Source of the DNA: Porticoccus sp. W117
GTDB lineage: Bacteria; Pseudomonadota; Gammaproteobacteria; Pseudomonadales; Porticoccaceae
Direction of reading: 5' to 3'
Assembly (NCBI RefSeq): GCF_030341905.1
Contig: NZ_JATAAF010000001.1
Location: forward strand, 310,001-374,000
Length of the DNA stretch: 64,000 nt
Positions 38,001 through 47,180 of the stretch are shown here, in pieces. Position numbers and translations under genes: made by a program. A model generated the notes under the pieces. That model searched no databases. It had not been told where the DNA came from and was given only the letters and a program-made list of their open reading frames with translations. The stretch's first letter is position 1. Every line of letters begins with the position of its first letter.

Positions 38001-39494
38001 CACCGCGATGGGTGTGTCGTCCCCCATGGAGCCAACCGCCTCCTTACCCCCTTCCGCCATGGGCAGGATGATCTGCTGGCGTTCCTCCATGGAGAGGTTG
38101 AACATCTTCATGTAGGTGCGTATTTGTTCCGGCTCCAGGGTGCCTTCCAGCTCGATGCTCTCGTCTTCCATGGTGGAATCGAGCCGCGTCACGCCCTCAC
38201 GAAGCCACTTTTTGTAGGGATGGCGACTGGCCAAAAAATGTTCCAGATCGTCCCGATGAAAGATGCGACCGGTGTGAGTATCCACGGAGAGAATATCCCC
38301 AGGGCCCAGGCGGCCTTTGGCCACCACGTCCTGAGGCTGTAAGTCACAGACCCCCATTTCCGAGGCCACAATGATGTGGTCGTCACGGGTCAGGGTCCAG
38401 CGGGACGGACGCAGGCCGTTACGGTCCAGAGTACAGATGGCATAACGACCATCGGTGAGCACCAGTCCAGCGGGGCCGTCCCAGGGCTCCATGTGCATGG
38501 CGCTGTATTCATAATAGGCGCGTACTTCCGGGTCGCGATCTTCCACGTTGTGCCAGGCGGGGGGCACCAGCAGGCGCACCGCCCGGTGCATGTCCATGCC
38601 ACCGGTCACCAGCAGTTCCAGCATGTTGTCCAGGCTAAAGGAATCGGAGCCGGAGCTGCTCACCAACTCCCCCGCCTCCAGTAAATCCGGCAGCAGTGGC
38701 GAAGCAAATTTGCTACGCCGGGCCCGCGCCCAGGAGCGGTTGCCTTCAATGGTGTTGATCTCGCCGTTGTGGGCCAGCATGCGGAACGGTTGCGCCAGCG
38801 ACCAGCGCGGCAAGGTATTGGTGGAAAAACGCTGGTGGAAGACGCAAATGCCGGTTTCCAGGCGGCTGTCCGCCAAATCCAGATAAAACTTCGACAGATC
38901 CACCGGCATCATCAGGCCCTTGTAACCCAGCACGCCACTGGACAGGCTGACTACGTGAAAATCTTCATCGGATTCCAGGCGCTGCTCAGCGCGACGGCGG
39001 GCAATCAGCAGGCGGGCTTCAAAGTTGGCCTTGTCTAACTCGTGGGTGGCGACAAACACCTGTTCAATGGCAGGCAGACATTCTTTGGCAATTTCCCCCA
39101 GGCAGCTGTCGTCCACCGGCACATGGCGCCAGCCCACCACCTGCAAGCCCTGGGTCATGATTTCAGCGGCCAACACCTCCTTGGCGACATCGCGCAACGG
39201 TTCGTTCTGGCTCAGAAAAATCGCGCCAACGGCATACACTGAGGGCAGCTCAACCGCAAAATGACTGCGGGCGATATTGCGCAAAAAGCTGTCGGGCTTT
39301 TGCATCAACAAACCGCAGCCGTCGCCGGTTTTACCGTCCGGGGCAATACCGCCGCGGTGGGTCATGCAGGTCAACGCACCGATGGCGTTTTGCAACAACC
39401 CGTGGCTGGGCACACCGCGCAGGTGTGCGATCAAGCCAAAACCGCAGCTGTCTTTGAATTCATCCAGACGATATAACCCTTCAGACACAGTCAT
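35037..39494 (-). CDS. gltB: Glutamate synthase (NADPH) large subunit
   Basis: A 1485-residue enzyme that makes two glutamates from glutamine and 2-oxoglutarate. The class II amidotransferase nucleophile is the Cys of [11 protein letters not shown] at residue 17, so a 16-residue propeptide must be removed. The amidotransferase domain extends to about 430. The FMN/synthase domain (about 820-1200) has [20 protein letters not shown], and the [3Fe-4S] cysteines are in [20 protein letters not shown]. The C-terminal beta-helix domain (GXXGXXXG repeats, [20 protein letters not shown]) completes it. It forms an operon with gltD; its promoter must lie in the 182 bases upstream toward ppc. This is the ammonium-assimilation partner of the AmtB/GlnK genes at 52-54 kb. 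Confidence 0.97.
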   Translation of the reverse strand: [1485 protein letters not shown]

Positions 39495-39676
39495 ATTCCC
39501 CCATAAACTACTCTTGACGCGCGACAGAACATAAAACCCTCAATGAGCCCGGAATTTAAATTACATAAAACAACTTTCGGAGAGCTGGCAAAAAAGCCAG
39601 GTAAGCAAACTTTTTTGGTAACTCGTTTTATCCCTCTCTTACGCAATTGACAATTGGACATAGGTAACAGGCAGCA

Positions 39677-42340
39677 TCAGCCCGTATTGCGCATGCCCGC
39701 AGCAATCCCCGAAATCGTTACCATCAAGGCTTGTTCCAGGGTGTCGTCGCATTCATTTCGGTTGCGGCGCAGCAATTCGGCCTGAATAAAATTCAGTGGG
39801 TCGGTGTAGGCGTTGCGGGAAATCACCGACTGTTTGTTTTCCGGCGCATCATCCATCAAGTCACTGTCATTGGAGATGGCCAGAGCCGTTCCGATGTCCG
39901 CCTGCAGCTGGTTGCGCAGCTGTTCGCCCAGAGAATGCAGTTCGGTGCCAACCAACAGTGAATCGTAGTAAGCGGAAATTTTACTGTCCGTCTTGGCATA
40001 CACCATTTCCAAAAGCGACAAGCGCGTGGAGAAGAAAGGCCACTGTGTACACATGGCCTCCAGCAATTCCTGCTGGCCAGCATCGATGCATTTTTGCAGC
40101 GCCTGCCCGGCACCCAGCCAGGCGGGCAACATCAGACGATTCTGGCTCCAGGCAAATATCCAGGGAATCGCCCGCAGGGTTTCAATGCCACCGCCCTGAC
40201 GGCGCTTCGCCGGCCGCGAGCCGAGAGGTAATTTGGCCAATTCCTGCTCCGGAGTGGCGGAGCGAAAGTACTCAATAAAATCGCTGTCTTCCTGCACCAA
40301 CTGGCGATAGGCATTGCAAGAGTGCTCGGACAGAAATTCCATAACATCGCGCCACTGTTGGCTCGGCACCGGCGGGCGCTCCAGATCAGCGGTAAGAATC
40401 GCACTGCTGTATAGCGCCAGGGTTTTACTGGCCAGTGACGCCAACCCCAGCTGGGCCTGAATCATTTCCCCCTGAATAGTCACTCGCAAACCATTGCGGA
40501 GGGAGCCTGGGGGTTGCGACAACAGGGCTGCGTGTGTGGGCGCACCACCGCGCCCCACGGTACCGCCGCGACCATGAAACAATTTCAGCGCCACATCGGC
40601 CTTACCGCAAACTTCCAGCAGTTGCTCCTGGGCTTTGTATTGCGCCCAGCCCGCCGCCATCATGCCGGCGTCTTTGGCGGAATCGGAGTATCCGATCATC
40701 ACCATTTGCTGGCCCTGAATATGCTCCCGATACCAGGAGTTATCCAACAGTCGCTTTATGGTACTGGCGGCATTGACCAGGTCATCGAGGGTTTCAAACA
40801 GCGGTGCTACCGGCAGAGGTTCCTCAACACCGGAAATTTTCAGCAACAGTTTCACCGCCAGCACATCGGAGGGCTGGCGGGCCATGGAAATCACGTAGGA
40901 AGTGATGGTGCCTTTGGGCTGGCGGGCAATTTCCGCACAGGTATCCAGCACTTCTTTGACCGGCGCCGAGGGTTGCCATTGAGCAGGCACCAGCGGGCGC
41001 TTGTTTTGCAACTCCGCCACCAGAAACTCCTGCTTCTGCTCCTCGCTCCACTGGTTGTAATCACCCAATTCCAGATATTGGGTGAGTTCGGAGAACACAT
41101 CGCTGTGACGGGTACTCTCCTGGCGAACATCCAGTTGCAGCAAATTGAGGCCAAAGCAGGCGATACGGCGCAAGGTATTCAGTAGTTTGCTGTCGGCAAT
41201 AGAGCCCATGTTGCAGGCGTGCAGTGACTGGTAACACAGCTGCAGCGGCTGCCACAGCTGATCCGCTGACTCCAGACCGGCGTGCCCTTTGACGGATTTG
41301 CCACTGAGTTCAGCATCAATATTGCGCAGGGTATTTTTCAGGCGATTACGCAAATCGCGCAACACCACCCGGTAGGGCTCGGCAGCTCCATTGGTGTATT
41401 CCGCCAGTTCGCTGTCACAGGCAGACATGGAAAGTTCATCAATCAGCTCGCGAATGTCTTTCAAATAGAGGTCAATCGCCTTCCAGCGATTCAGCAAAAT
41501 CACTTCGCGGGTGACTTCGGCGGTCACATTGGGGTTGCCATCCCGGTCGCCGCCAATCCAGGAGACAAACGATACGGGTTTGGCATCCAGCGGCAGCGAC
41601 TTGCCGGTAGCTTCTTCCAGGGTGCAAGAAAGGCGGCGCAAAAATTCTGGTACGGCTCGCCACAGTGAATTTTCCACCACCGCCAAGGCCCATTTCGCTT
41701 CGTCTACAGGGGTTGGGCGGGCAGACCGAAATTCATTGGTGTGCCAGATATGGGCCACCAATTCTTGCAGGCGTTTTTCCAGAGCGTCGCGCTCGGCATC
41801 CGCCATGCCATCCAGTTCCAGCTGGCCCAGGCAGTGCTGAATTTCCACGTGTTTGTTAATCAGGCTGCGGCGGGTAATTTCCGTGGGGTGAGCGGTAATG
41901 ACCATTTCCATATGAAGGCTGGCCACCGCATCCGCGATCTCCTGCTCACCGACGCCGCTTTCGGACAATTTGGAAAACACATTGGCCAAAGTGCCGCTGG
42001 CGGAATAAGTCGACTCACTCCAGCGAGACAACCCGTTGTGCTGTTCGGCAATGTTGGCCAGTTTGAGAAAGTGGCTAAAGGCTCGTACCACCGGTAGAAA
42101 TTCTTCTTTCTCCAGACCTGACAACAGATTCAGCAGCTCCTGCTGCTTTACCGGGTCGCCAGCCCTGCCCTGCTTGGCCAATTGGCGGATCATCTCTACT
42201 TTTGCAAAGACACTGTCACCTTCGGCAGCCCTGACGGTATTGCCGAGCATGGTGCCAAGCAGTTGCACATTCTTATGGATAGAATGGTTGTGGAGAGAAC
42301 GCTTGTGCAGGGAATTGTCGTGCAGGGATTGGGAAGACAT
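39677..42340 (-). CDS. ppc: Phosphoenolpyruvate carboxylase
   Basis: An 887-residue cytoplasmic enzyme that carboxylates PEP to oxaloacetate and refills the TCA cycle. Catalytic motifs are all present: TAHPTEITRRSL (His), SWIGGDRDGNPNVT, MIGYSDSAKDAGMMAAGWAQ (Lys), FHGRGGTVGRGGAPTHAALL and the C-terminal MRNTG. Unusually, the first 24 residues consist of four tandem pentapeptides of the form S-L/I-H-x-x before the normal start of homology at NVQLLGTMLGNTV. It lies 33 bases downstream of eda, in the same direction, so it may be co-transcribed with the Entner-Doudoroff operon. That would link PEP use to sugar breakdown. Confidence 0.96.
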   Translation of the reverse strand: MSSQSLHDNSLHKRSLHNHSIHKNVQLLGTMLGNTVRAAEGDSVFAKVEMIRQLAKQGRAGDPVKQQELLNLLSGLEKEEFLPVVRAFSHFLKLANIAEQHNGLSRWSESTYSASGTLANVFSKLSESGVGEQEIADAVASLHMEMVITAHPTEITRRSLINKHVEIQHCLGQLELDGMADAERDALEKRLQELVAHIWHTNEFRSARPTPVDEAKWALAVVENSLWRAVPEFLRRLSCTLEEATGKSLPLDAKPVSFVSWIGGDRDGNPNVTAEVTREVILLNRWKAIDLYLKDIRELIDELSMSACDSELAEYTNGAAEPYRVVLRDLRNRLKNTLRNIDAELSGKSVKGHAGLESADQLWQPLQLCYQSLHACNMGSIADSKLLNTLRRIACFGLNLLQLDVRQESTRHSDVFSELTQYLELGDYNQWSEEQKQEFLVAELQNKRPLVPAQWQPSAPVKEVLDTCAEIARQPKGTITSYVISMARQPSDVLAVKLLLKISGVEEPLPVAPLFETLDDLVNAASTIKRLLDNSWYREHIQGQQMVMIGYSDSAKDAGMMAAGWAQYKAQEQLLEVCGKADVALKLFHGRGGTVGRGGAPTHAALLSQPPGSLRNGLRVTIQGEMIQAQLGLASLASKTLALYSSAILTADLERPPVPSQQWRDVMEFLSEHSCNAYRQLVQEDSDFIEYFRSATPEQELAKLPLGSRPAKRRQGGGIETLRAIPWIFAWSQNRLMLPAWLGAGQALQKCIDAGQQELLEAMCTQWPFFSTRLSLLEMVYAKTDSKISAYYDSLLVGTELHSLGEQLRNQLQADIGTALAISNDSDLMDDAPENKQSVISRNAYTDPLNFIQAELLRRNRNECDDTLEQALMVTISGIAAGMRNTG

Positions 42341-42373
42341 TATGGAATTCTCTGAGACTTACTGGGCGACACG

Positions 42374-43000
42374 TTATTGCACGACACGGGCAACCGTGTC
42401 TCTGGCAATGTCTTCAATGCGTTGCCAATCCCTGTCCGCTATAACACTGCTATTGGCCATCCAGGAACCCCCGACACACACCACGTTGGGCAGCGCCAGA
42501 AAGTCGGTAAAGTTGTCCAGGCTCAAACCACCTGTAGGGCAGAAAGACACGTTGGGCAGCGGCGACGCCAGCGACTTCAACAAGTCCATACCACCGACGG
42601 CCACTGCCGGAAACAATTTAAAGCAGTTCAAACCCATCTCGGTGCCACGCATCACTTCAGACGCGGTAGCCACCCCAGGCAGCAGTGGCAAGCTCAGTGC
42701 TTCGGCTTTTTTCACCAGAGATTCAACGATTCCGGGACTGACCAGAAAATCCACCCCGGCATCGGCGGCCAGCAACGCGTGATCGCCGTTGAGCACGGTA
42801 CCTGCAGACACACTCAGCTCTGGAAGTGCCTGCTTGACGCGAGCAATAGCGGCAGCGGCAGCGGGCGTACGCAGGGTAATTTCCACTGCTTTAATACCAC
42901 CGTTGTGCAAGGCTCGGCAAAGATCAACAGCGAGGCCGTCATCCTCAATAACAAGAACAGGCAACACTTTGATATCGGCAAGTTTTTTGACAAGAGTCAT
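42374..43000 (-). CDS. eda: KDPG aldolase
   Basis: A 208-residue enzyme that splits 2-keto-3-deoxy-6-phosphogluconate into pyruvate and glyceraldehyde-3-phosphate. Key motifs are KAVEITLRTPAAAAAIARVK (catalytic Glu), VSAGTVLNGDHALLAADAGV, and the Schiff-base Lys in LNCFKLFPAVAVGGMDLLKS, followed by FCPTGGLSLDNFTDFL. It is distinct from the KDPGal aldolase (dgoA) at 57892, which lacks the phosphogluconate context. It is fourth in the order zwf-pgl-edd-eda, 18 bases after edd. Confidence 0.95.
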   Translation of the reverse strand: MTLVKKLADIKVLPVLVIEDDGLAVDLCRALHNGGIKAVEITLRTPAAAAAIARVKQALPELSVSAGTVLNGDHALLAADAGVDFLVSPGIVESLVKKAEALSLPLLPGVATASEVMRGTEMGLNCFKLFPAVAVGGMDLLKSLASPLPNVSFCPTGGLSLDNFTDFLALPNVVCVGGSWMANSSVIADRDWQRIEDIARDTVARVVQ

Positions 43001-43018
43001 GGGAAATTACCCTTTCAA

Positions 43019-44827
43019 TCAGGGATCAAGGGAAGAGGCGCCACTGCTGGCTCCCCCTACCGCTTGACGAAAGTTGGCGAACAGATTGCGACCGAGATTC
43101 TGGGTGTCCCTGGGAGCAGTGGCGGGCTCTCTTTGGGCCAGTTCCTGATCGCTCAGATTTACGTTGAGAATGCCCTGCTCCGCATCCAGGGTAATCAGGT
43201 CGCCGTCGCGCAAGCGCGAGATGGGCCCTTGATCCACCGCCTCAGGAGACAGGTGAATGGCCGCAGGCACCTTGCCTGACGCGCCGGACATACGGCCGTC
43301 GGTAACCAATGCCACCTGATAACCGCGATCCTGCAACAGCCCCAGATAGGGCGTCAGCTTGTGCAATTCGGGCATGCCGTTGGCTTTTGGCCCCTGAAAG
43401 CGCACCACTGCAATAACATCGCGATCCAACTCACCGGCATCAAAAGCAGTTTTGATGTCGTCCTGGGCGTGAAAAATACGACAGGGGGCGGACACCACCC
43501 GGTGCTCCGGTTTCACCGCGGAGACTTTGATTACCGACTCTCCCAGATTGCCTTGCAATACCCGCAGGCCACCTTCTTGGTCAAAGGGTTCTGCAACACC
43601 GGTCAGCACCTCTGGCAAACGGGATTCGAGCACGTTGTGTTGCCAGGCAATGCGCCCATCATCCGTCAGCTGAGGTGCCAGCTCGAAACTGTCCAGACCC
43701 TCACCCATCAAGGAATGCACGTTCTCATTCAGCAGCCCGGCAGAACGCAACTCGCGCACCAGGAAGGCCATACCACCGGCTCTCTGGAAGGCATTAATGT
43801 CGGCTTCGCCATTGGGGTACACGCGGGCCAGCAAAGGCACCGCACGAGACAAGTCATCAAAGTCCTGCCAGCGCAAATCGATACCGGCAGCGGCAGCAAT
43901 GGCTACCAGGTGCAAGGTGTGGTTGGTGGAACCGCCAGTAGCCAACAAGGCAACCACGGCGTTGACCAGCGATTCCTCAGTGACGGTTTCGCACAGGGGC
44001 CTGATACCACTGGCAGGGTCGGCGGCGGCGATTACCTTGAGCACAGACTCTCTGGTAAGCGCTGCTCGCATCGGGTCTTCCGGGTTCACAAAAGAACTGC
44101 CGGGCAATTGCACACCGAGCATTTCCATCAACACCTGGTTGCTGTTGGCCGTACCGTAAAAGGTGCAAGTACCAGGGCTGTGGTAGGAGGCAGATTCCGC
44201 TTCCAGCAATTCTTCGCGAGAGGCTTTGCCCTCGGCAAAACGCTGGCGCACAGCGGCTTTTTCTTTATTGGGGATGCCCGAAGGCATGGGGCCGGCCGGG
44301 ACAAAAACCGTGGGCAAGTGACCAAATTGCAATGCGCCGATGATCATACCGGGGACGATTTTGTCGCACACTCCGAGGCACAGCACACCGTCAAACAGGT
44401 TGTGGCTGAGGCCAACCGCAGTGGCCATGGCCACCACATCGCGGCTAAACAGGCTCAATTCCATACCCGGTTGACCCTGGGTGACCCCATCGCACATGGC
44501 GGGAACACCACCGGCCACCTGAGCGCTGCTGCCAACTTCTCTGGCCACTGCTTTGATTTGCTCCGGGTAATCCAGCAATGGTTGGTGGGCTGACAACATA
44601 TCGTTGTAGGAAGTAACAATGCCCAGATTGGCACTGTTCATCAAGCGTATGGTCTGCTTATCCTGCTCACCACAAGCCGCATACCCGTGGGCCAAATTGC
44701 CACAGGAAAGGCGTTTTTTGGGGGGATTCTCTTCCCGCGTCTGCGCCATGGCAGCCAGATAATCTGCCCTGCCCTGGCGACTGCGCTCGCGTATACGGGC
44801 CGTTACCTGCTCAACAACTGGATTCAT
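43019..44827 (-). CDS. edd: 6-phosphogluconate dehydratase
   Basis: A 602-residue [4Fe-4S] enzyme of the IlvD/Edd family that dehydrates 6-phosphogluconate to KDPG. Motifs include SYNDMLSAHQPL, PAMCDGVTQGQPGMELSLFS, GVCDKIVPGMIIGAL and NSPGTCTFYGTANSNQ-type YHSPGTCTFYGTANSNQVLM; the cysteines of these motifs hold the cluster. GGSTNHTLHLVAIAAAAGI and SGASGKVPAAIHLSPEA are further family signatures. It overlaps pgl by four bases (ATGA). Iron-sulfur dependence makes this step sensitive to oxidative stress, and NfuA (4.7 kb) is a likely cluster supplier. Confidence 0.96.
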   Translation of the reverse strand: MNPVVEQVTARIRERSRQGRADYLAAMAQTREENPPKKRLSCGNLAHGYAACGEQDKQTIRLMNSANLGIVTSYNDMLSAHQPLLDYPEQIKAVAREVGSSAQVAGGVPAMCDGVTQGQPGMELSLFSRDVVAMATAVGLSHNLFDGVLCLGVCDKIVPGMIIGALQFGHLPTVFVPAGPMPSGIPNKEKAAVRQRFAEGKASREELLEAESASYHSPGTCTFYGTANSNQVLMEMLGVQLPGSSFVNPEDPMRAALTRESVLKVIAAADPASGIRPLCETVTEESLVNAVVALLATGGSTNHTLHLVAIAAAAGIDLRWQDFDDLSRAVPLLARVYPNGEADINAFQRAGGMAFLVRELRSAGLLNENVHSLMGEGLDSFELAPQLTDDGRIAWQHNVLESRLPEVLTGVAEPFDQEGGLRVLQGNLGESVIKVSAVKPEHRVVSAPCRIFHAQDDIKTAFDAGELDRDVIAVVRFQGPKANGMPELHKLTPYLGLLQDRGYQVALVTDGRMSGASGKVPAAIHLSPEAVDQGPISRLRDGDLITLDAEQGILNVNLSDQELAQREPATAPRDTQNLGRNLFANFRQAVGGASSGASSLDP

Positions 44828-45558
44828 GACTCACCTGTGTAAAAGAGGTTTACAGGAACCTTGTTCTGCCGCAACACAGCAGAAACCGGGTAAGAGGCCT
44901 GACTGGCCATACCCAGGGCTTTTTGGAAAACCCGCCACTTGTTGCTGCCTTCGAAATGCAAGGCGAGAAAGCGACAGTTGAGAACCGCAGGCAGCGACAA
45001 CGTCATTCTGTCGTGAGGAGCCACCGGAGGCGTGGTAGGCAAGCAGAGACGCTCACCCTCCATATCCAGCACTTCTTCCAGATTGTCGGCTTGGGGAAAG
45101 AAGGAGGCAGTATGGCCGTCATCACCCATGCCCAGTACCACCACATCAAACGGCAATGGCAGCTCTTGCAAACTTTGCTCGACTTCGTTGACACCATCGA
45201 AAGGCGTTTCGCTGCTGTTTTTAAGTGGCATAAAACGCGCTTTGTGCGCCCGATTTTGCAACAGCTGTTCGGCCACCAGGCGAGCGTTAGAAGCCGGATG
45301 ATCCGCATCCACCCAGCGCTCATCAACCAAGGTCACGATGACGTGCTGCCAGGGCAGCTCCCTTCTGGAAAGCGCCTGAAAGAAAGCCTTCGGGGTACTG
45401 CCACCGGAAACAGCCAGGGTAGCTACACCGCGCTCGGTGACAGCGTCCCGTAGTTCACGGGCGACGGTGGCCGCCAGCTGCTCGGCCAGTTGATCCGAAG
45501 ACGAATAAGAGGCAATTGAGACCGTATCCGTCAGAACTTTGCGTATTCCGTTGACCAT
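44824..45558 (-). CDS. pgl: 6-phosphogluconolactonase
   Basis: A 244-residue DevB/SOL-type lactonase that hydrolyses 6-phosphoglucono-lactone from the Zwf reaction. Signatures are LAVSGGSTPKAFFQALSRRE, VTLVDERWVDADHPASNARL and DVVVLGMGDDGHTASFFPQA, all typical of the family. Length is normal. The start codon follows the zwf stop codon directly and its end overlaps edd by four bases, so its production is coupled to both enzymes. Confidence 0.96.
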   Translation of the reverse strand: MVNGIRKVLTDTVSIASYSSSDQLAEQLAATVARELRDAVTERGVATLAVSGGSTPKAFFQALSRRELPWQHVIVTLVDERWVDADHPASNARLVAEQLLQNRAHKARFMPLKNSSETPFDGVNEVEQSLQELPLPFDVVVLGMGDDGHTASFFPQADNLEEVLDMEGERLCLPTTPPVAPHDRMTLSLPAVLNCRFLALHFEGSNKWRVFQKALGMASQASYPVSAVLRQNKVPVNLFYTGES

Positions 45559-47004
45559 TTAAATGTCCTCGTACCATTGGCGGTCATCTTTCGCCAGCAA
45601 TGCGATGGCAGCGGTAGGCCCCCAACTGCCAGCGGTGTACTGAGCCACGTTTTGGCCAACTTCCTGCCAGGCGGAGCGGATGCCATCCACCCATGTCCAG
45701 GCTGCTTCTACCTCATCGGAGCGCACGAACAGGGTCGGATTGGAGTTGATCACATCCAGCAGCAAGCGCTCGTAGGCGCTCACCCCCTGCTCACCCGCAA
45801 AAATTTCGGAGAAGAACAAGTCCAGTGGCACCGCCTTTAAATCCATTCCCTTTTTCAGCCCCGGCACCTTGCTCATCAAGCTCAGCTGGATGCTATCGTT
45901 GGGCTGCAGGCGAATGGTCAGGCGGTTGGGTTCGCTGGTGGAGCCGCTAAAAATGGAGTGAGGAATCTCTTTGAACTGGATAACAATTTCGGAATAACGC
46001 ATGGGCAGACGTTTGCCGGTGCGCAAGTAGAATGGCACGCCAGCCCAGCGCCAGTTATCCACTTCCGCCTTCAGGGCAACAAAGGTTTCGGTATCGGATT
46101 TCTGAGCTGCCCCCTCCTCTTGCCGATACCCGGGAACCGGTTCACCAGCAACAGCCCCGGCGGCGTATTGGCCACGCACCACAGTTTCTTTGAGGTTGCT
46201 GGCAACAATGGGTTTGAGGCAACGCAGCACTTTCAGTTTTTCATCGCGTACCGCATCCGCAGCCAGCTCCGCAGGTGGTTCCATGGCGGTGAGGCAGAGC
46301 AACTGCAACAGGTGATTCTGCACCATATCGCGCATCGCACCGGCTTCGTCATAAAAACCCCAGCGCCCTTCCACACCGACGGTTTCGGCAACGGTAATCT
46401 GGATGTGGTCGATGTAATTGTTATTCCACAATGGCTCAAACAGGGCATTGGCAAAGCGCAGCGCCAGCAGGTTTTGTACCGCCTCTTTACCCAGATAATG
46501 GTCGATGCGATACACCTGGCTTTCATCAAAAATCTCCGTCAGGTGGCAGTTGATCTCCCGGAATGACTCGCGATCATCCCCCAGAGGTTTTTCAACCACG
46601 ATACGCGTACTGGGCCGATTTAGACCCACCGCTGCCATTGACTGGCAAATAGGCGCAAAGATGTTGGGTGGTGTTGCCAGGTAAACCATCAGTTCGCGAC
46701 TGCCGTCGGAAAAGTACTGCTCTTTAATCGGGCGCAGGTCATCGGCAACGGTGGCATCGGCAAACACCAGTTGAAGCCGATCAAGAAAGCTCTGCCAGGC
46801 ATCCGCGTCAATGTCTTCGTTGCGGGAAATGCCCTGGCGAATCTCTGTGAGAAACTCCTCTTCCGGGATTTCCCGCCTGGAAACACCAAAAATTCGCAGG
46901 CCCTCCGGCAGACTGCCGTTTTTATCCAGCTTGTATAAAGACGGGTACAGCTTGCGATACGCCAAATCGCCCACACCGCCAAAGATCAATACATCACAAG
47001 CCAC
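45559..47004 (-). CDS. zwf: Glucose-6-phosphate 1-dehydrogenase
   Basis: A 481-residue enzyme that oxidises glucose-6-phosphate with NADP+ to the lactone. The dinucleotide-binding motif is IFGGVGDLAYRKLYPSLYKL, and the substrate motif is VYRIDHYLGKEAVQNLLALR with the catalytic His close by. GWRWAGVPFYLRTGKRLP-type sequence appears as NWRWAGVPFYLRTGKRLPMR. The start is GTG at 47004, with GAGG about seven bases upstream. It heads the zwf-pgl-edd-eda operon and is divergent from hexR. A HexR-like site lies in between. Confidence 0.96.
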   Translation of the reverse strand: MACDVLIFGGVGDLAYRKLYPSLYKLDKNGSLPEGLRIFGVSRREIPEEEFLTEIRQGISRNEDIDADAWQSFLDRLQLVFADATVADDLRPIKEQYFSDGSRELMVYLATPPNIFAPICQSMAAVGLNRPSTRIVVEKPLGDDRESFREINCHLTEIFDESQVYRIDHYLGKEAVQNLLALRFANALFEPLWNNNYIDHIQITVAETVGVEGRWGFYDEAGAMRDMVQNHLLQLLCLTAMEPPAELAADAVRDEKLKVLRCLKPIVASNLKETVVRGQYAAGAVAGEPVPGYRQEEGAAQKSDTETFVALKAEVDNWRWAGVPFYLRTGKRLPMRYSEIVIQFKEIPHSIFSGSTSEPNRLTIRLQPNDSIQLSLMSKVPGLKKGMDLKAVPLDLFFSEIFAGEQGVSAYERLLLDVINSNPTLFVRSDEVEAAWTWVDGIRSAWQEVGQNVAQYTAGSWGPTAAIALLAKDDRQWYEDI

Positions 47005-47069
47005 AACAACACCTCGTTAATTAAGTGGATTACAAATTACCGACAAAAATCACAAAAAACAACATTTTT

Positions 47070-47084
47070 TGTAATTTATTTTCA
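47070..47084. promoter_or_regulatory. HexR-like operator between zwf and hexR
   Basis: TGTAATTTATTTTCA matches the known HexR consensus TGTAATTAAATTACA at 12 of 15 bases. It lies about 65 bases upstream of zwf and 97 upstream of hexR, so it could control both divergent genes. KDPG releases HexR in other gammaproteobacteria. Confidence 0.6.
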
Positions 47085-47180
47085 TTTTTGCTAGCGTGGC
47101 TTTCACACCAACAGCAACGAACGTATCATGACGACACCAATCCAACACCAGAATTCAACCCAGACACCAGGCACAGCCCC

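Noticed and set aside
39586-39601. Small hairpin CTGGC-A6-GCCAG between gltB and ppc
   Set aside because: Only five base pairs and no T tract in either direction, so it is not a convincing terminator.
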